In this document: one piece after another, positions 6,718 through 8,159 of the stretch | Position numbering within the stretch: position 1 is the first letter of the stretch | Layout of the letters: the number at the start of each line of letters is the position of its first letter | From: Bacillota bacterium | GTDB lineage: Bacteria > Bacillota_I > Bacilli_A > Erysipelotrichales > Erysipelotrichaceae | Direction: 5' to 3' | Assembly (NCBI GenBank): GCA_023426935.1 | Contig: JAEZBR010000081.1 | Coordinates: forward strand, 1 to 8,159 | Length of the DNA stretch: 8,159 bases | Notes under the pieces: generated by a model | What the model saw: only the letters and a program-made list of their open reading frames with translations | Database searches by the model: none | What the model was told of the DNA's origin: nothing | Program-made: the position numbers and the translations under genes

Positions 6718-7954
6718 ATTGTTCATAAGCCTTTTCACTTACTCCTTCATCCTTGATCATCTGCTGATAAAACTTACCGCTTTCTTTCACGGTTCGTTCT
6801 AAAGTCTTGGGATCGATATTTACGATTCCGAATTTCATCGACATTCCTTCCAACCATTCCCAGTTATCGATAAAACACCAATGGTAATAACGGGTTACCG
6901 GTACCCCCGAAGCTAAAACCGCTTTTAAATGTTCATAAATGTAACGACTGCGGAATTTGTCTTGATTATCGCAGGTGCCGTTTTCGGTAATAAACAAAGG
7001 TGCTTGATACTTATCATAAAACTGTTTACATAATTGCGTTAATCCTTCCGGATAGATTTCCCAATTTAAATCATTCTTAGGGGTATTCTTTTTAGTTCCG
7101 TCGCCTAAGCCTTTGCAGGTCGAACGTGAATAATAATTTAAGCCGATAAAGTCATAATACTTCCCTTCAGTATTTCCTTTATACGGGAAAGCTTTCTTAC
7201 CGGTATTCATGGCGATTGCCAAGGAAGACTGAAATACTTTTTCGGACATCTTAGTCGCGAAACAGTGCCAAGGATTATGTTGGTTTAACGGCGCAAAAGC
7301 CCGAACATGTAAGGCCGTTCCGACTAAGGCATGCGGATAATATTGATGAATCAACTTATAAGTATCGATGTGACAAGTTACAAAAGTATTCATAATCTTT
7401 AACATCTCCGGAATTGAATTATGTCCCGGAGGCCAATCCCCACCCATATAACCATTTAACGCATAAACATTCGGCTCATTTAAAGTAATCCACGATTCGA
7501 TATCTTTGCCAAGAAAAATAATTACCTTTTCGGCATATTCACGGAATAACTCCGGGGCCTGAGGATTCAAAAAACCACCCTCATCCTCAAACCATAAGGG
7601 GTTAGAAAAATGCCACAAGGTAACTAAAACTTTGATATTTTTACTTTTTAATAATTCCAGTTCTTCCTTATAACGTTTTAATGCTTCCAAGGAAAACTCG
7701 TGAGGTTTAGGTTCAATTCGTGCCCATTCAAGCCCGATTCTGGCATATTTAATGCCCAGCGACTCCATCAGCAATGCATCCTGCTTCCACAATTCCCAGT
7801 GTTTATCCGTAATATCCGGACTGGAATTATCATGGATTTTACCTTGCGTATACCAGCGATACCAGTTGGTGTTGGTTTCGTCACCTTCGATCTGAGTCGC
7901 CGCGGAAGCTACTCCAAATTGTAAACTTTTAAAATCTAACACATGATCGTTCAT
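6686..7954 (-). CDS. GH1 family beta-glycosidase (beta-glucosidase type)
   Basis: This 422-residue retaining beta-glycosidase hydrolyses beta-linked glucose, galactose or mannose from short glycosides. Family motifs run in order: ATQIEG (19-24) with sugar-binding Gln21, WHFSNP (114-119), TLNEPN (157-162) with acid/base Glu160, NYYS (273-276), ITENG (322-326) with nucleophile Glu324, and HWCFIDNWEWLEG (358-370). The loop after that motif reads EGMSMKFG, like enzymes for free sugars, and lacks the Ser-x-x-x-Lys-Tyr pattern of 6-phospho-beta-glycosidases. This agrees with a symporter rather than a PTS in the operon. It is slightly short for GH1 (often 440-480). No signal peptide is seen, so it is cytoplasmic. 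It is the first gene of the operon and has a TATAAT promoter close upstream; only a weak GGGGT precedes the ATG. About 17 C-terminal residues after KDEGV overlap the next gene start. Exact sugar specificity is not decidable. Confidence 0.95.
   Translation of the reverse strand: MNDHVLDFKSLQFGVASAATQIEGDETNTNWYRWYTQGKIHDNSSPDITDKHWELWKQDALLMESLGIKYARIGLEWARIEPKPHEFSLEALKRYKEELELLKSKNIKVLVTLWHFSNPLWFEDEGGFLNPQAPELFREYAEKVIIFLGKDIESWITLNEPNVYALNGYMGGDWPPGHNSIPEMLKIMNTFVTCHIDTYKLIHQYYPHALVGTALHVRAFAPLNQHNPWHCFATKMSEKVFQSSLAIAMNTGKKAFPYKGNTEGKYYDFIGLNYYSRSTCKGLGDGTKKNTPKNDLNWEIYPEGLTQLCKQFYDKYQAPLFITENGTCDNQDKFRSRYIYEHLKAVLASGVPVTRYYHWCFIDNWEWLEGMSMKFGIVNIDPKTLERTVKESGKFYQQMIKDEGVSEKAYEQYVAHQQYPIR
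6730..6748 (-). promoter_or_regulatory. Two possible ribosome binding sites of the GH36 gene
   Basis: On the - strand GAAGGAG (6742-6748) and AAAAGG (6730-6735) lie inside the end of the GH1 gene. The first is 3 nt from GTG 6738 and 15 nt from ATG 6726. The second is 12 nt from ATG 6717. They leave the start of the alpha-galactosidase open between three codons. Confidence 0.5.
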
Positions 7955-7960
7955 AAAGTT

Positions 7961-8000
7961 ACCCCGACATTTAATATTATAACATAATACGCTGCGGGGT
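7961..8000. repeat. ACCCCG / CGGGGT inverted pair around the sugar promoter
   Basis: ACCCCG (7961-7966) and its exact reverse complement CGGGGT (7995-8000) are separated by 28 bp, with centres 34 bp apart, in otherwise AT-rich DNA. One arm lies between the predicted transcription start and the ATG; the other touches the -35. This is a reasonable layout for a pair of repressor half-sites, but that role is inferred. Confidence 0.45.
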
Positions 8001-8003
8001 TAA
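7976..8003 (-). promoter_or_regulatory. Promoter of the sugar operon
   Basis: On the - strand a perfect TATAAT (7976-7981) lies 16 bp after TTAACC (7998-8003, 4 of 6 matches to TTGACA). Transcription would start near 7969, leaving a leader of about 15 nt before the GH1 ATG. An ACCCCG/CGGGGT inverted pair surrounds the -10 and could be an operator. Confidence 0.6.
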
Positions 8004-8029
8004 ATTTTTGTTAATTTGAAGATCGTAAT

Positions 8030-8096
8030 TTCCTTTAATTATTGTTGAAAGTTCCTTTTCATTCCTTATTCTCGCTGGAAGTTCCTGTTTTCGTTC
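8030..8096. repeat. Phased TTCC repeats with GGAAGTTCC palindrome
   Basis: GTTGAAAGTTCCT (8044-8056) and GCTGGAAGTTCCT (8074-8086) match at 11 of 13 positions, 30 bp apart, and the likeness continues into TTTTC and TTC. TTCC recurs at 8030, 8052, 8062 and 8082, spacings of 22, 10 and 20 bp, close to whole helical turns. GGAAGTTCC (8077-8085) is a 4+1+4 palindrome. The block lies between the two divergent promoters and may bind a regulator. Confidence 0.5.
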
Positions 8097-8099
8097 TTT

Positions 8100-8105
8100 T
8101 ATAAT
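8100..8105 (+). promoter_or_regulatory. -10 element of the divergent gene
   Basis: A perfect TATAAT, 41 bp before the first candidate ATG of the + strand gene at the window edge. No good -35 is present; TGGAAG at 8076-8081 (18-bp spacer) matches 3 of 6. Transcription would start near 8112. The weak -35 overlaps the GGAAGTTCC palindrome, so activation or repression there is possible. Confidence 0.5.
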
Positions 8106-8106
8106 G

Positions 8107-8136
8107 TTAATGTGACAGAGCGGGTGGTTTCATTAA
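8107..8136. repeat. TTAATG / CATTAA inverted repeat before the divergent start
   Basis: TTAATGTGAC (8107-8116) and GTTTCATTAA (8127-8136) pair at 8 of 10 positions around a 10-bp centre. The repeat spans the predicted transcription start and ends at the ribosome binding site. It could be an operator; because part of the left arm is probably not transcribed, an RNA hairpin is less likely. Confidence 0.35.
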
Positions 8137-8142
8137 GGAGGT
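8135..8142 (+). promoter_or_regulatory. Strong ribosome binding site of the divergent gene
   Basis: AAGGAGGT is a near-ideal Shine-Dalgarno. It is 4 nt before ATG 8147 and 9 nt before ATG 8152, which are in different frames. Confidence 0.75.
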
Positions 8143-8146
8143 GTCA

Positions 8147-8159
8147 ATGGCATGGCCAA
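8147..8159 (+). CDS. Start of a divergent gene, cut by the window edge
   Basis: A strong Shine-Dalgarno and an upstream TATAAT show that a + strand gene begins here, but only about four codons are visible. Reading from ATG 8147 gives M-A-W-P. Reading from ATG 8152, in another frame and with a 9-nt spacing, gives M-A-(N or K). The product cannot be identified. A gene divergent from a sugar operon is often its regulator, and M-A-K/N is a common start in LacI-type repressors, but this is only a guess from position. Confidence 0.5.

Noticed and set aside
8017..8034. cre-like catabolite site (TGAAGATCG...)
   Set aside because: The spacing differs by one base from the consensus and the second half does not match.
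8119..8131. GCGGGTGGTTTC resembling the T-box sequence
   Set aside because: The leader is only about 35 nt from the predicted start, far too short for a T-box riboswitch, and there is no stem I or terminator.
1..8159. Mobile elements, CRISPR arrays, tRNA or rRNA genes
   Set aside because: No transposase, terminal repeats, regularly spaced repeats or RNA-gene-like sequence was seen; nearly every base is in one of the protein genes.

Overview
The window looks like a fragment of a compact chromosome from a low-to-moderate-GC Gram-positive bacterium, most likely Bacillota. The reasons are strong AAGGAGG-type ribosome binding sites, almost no space between genes, Bacillota-style versions of each protein family, UGG for tryptophan and UGA used as a real stop. 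I cannot place it at genus level. A carbohydrate-using host-associated or gut lineage would fit but is not shown.

Positions 2-2193 (+ strand) hold a complete polar amino-acid ABC importer cut at its 5' end: the C-terminal part of the substrate-binding protein, an EAA-motif permease and a GlnQ/HisP-type ATPase. The gaps between the genes are 4 nt and 1 nt, so they almost certainly form one operon.

Positions 2179-7954 (- strand) hold a four-gene carbohydrate operon. Read in its own direction the order is GH1 beta-glycosidase, GH36 alpha-galactosidase, a MelB-like GPH sugar:cation symporter, and an alpha/beta-hydrolase of acetyl-esterase type. Each gene overlaps the next (about 32, 26 and 4 bp), which points to translational coupling. 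None of the four visible products has an obvious export signal, and the GH1 enzyme lacks the phospho-sugar signature. The simplest model is import of an intact, unphosphorylated oligosaccharide by the symporter, followed by cytoplasmic removal of acetyl groups, alpha-galactose and beta-linked glucose or mannose. Acetylated galacto-glucomannan fragments are one candidate substrate; simple alpha-galactosides are another.

The two operons converge and their last genes overlap by 15 bp (2179-2193). A 14-bp inverted repeat sits across the two stop codons and no T-tract terminator is visible.

Positions 7955-8146 are the only real intergenic region. It carries a promoter for the sugar operon and a divergent promoter and strong ribosome binding site for a + strand gene that begins at the window edge. 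It is also rich in small repeats that look like operator material: a TTCC motif repeated at helical spacing, a GGAAGTTCC palindrome, and an ACCCCG/CGGGGT inverted pair around the sugar promoter. The divergent gene is in the usual place for a regulator, but only a few codons are visible and it cannot be named.

I saw no mobile element, CRISPR array, RNA gene or clearly novel system. The most useful leads are the coherent sugar cassette, the overprinted gene ends and the repeat-rich divergent promoter.
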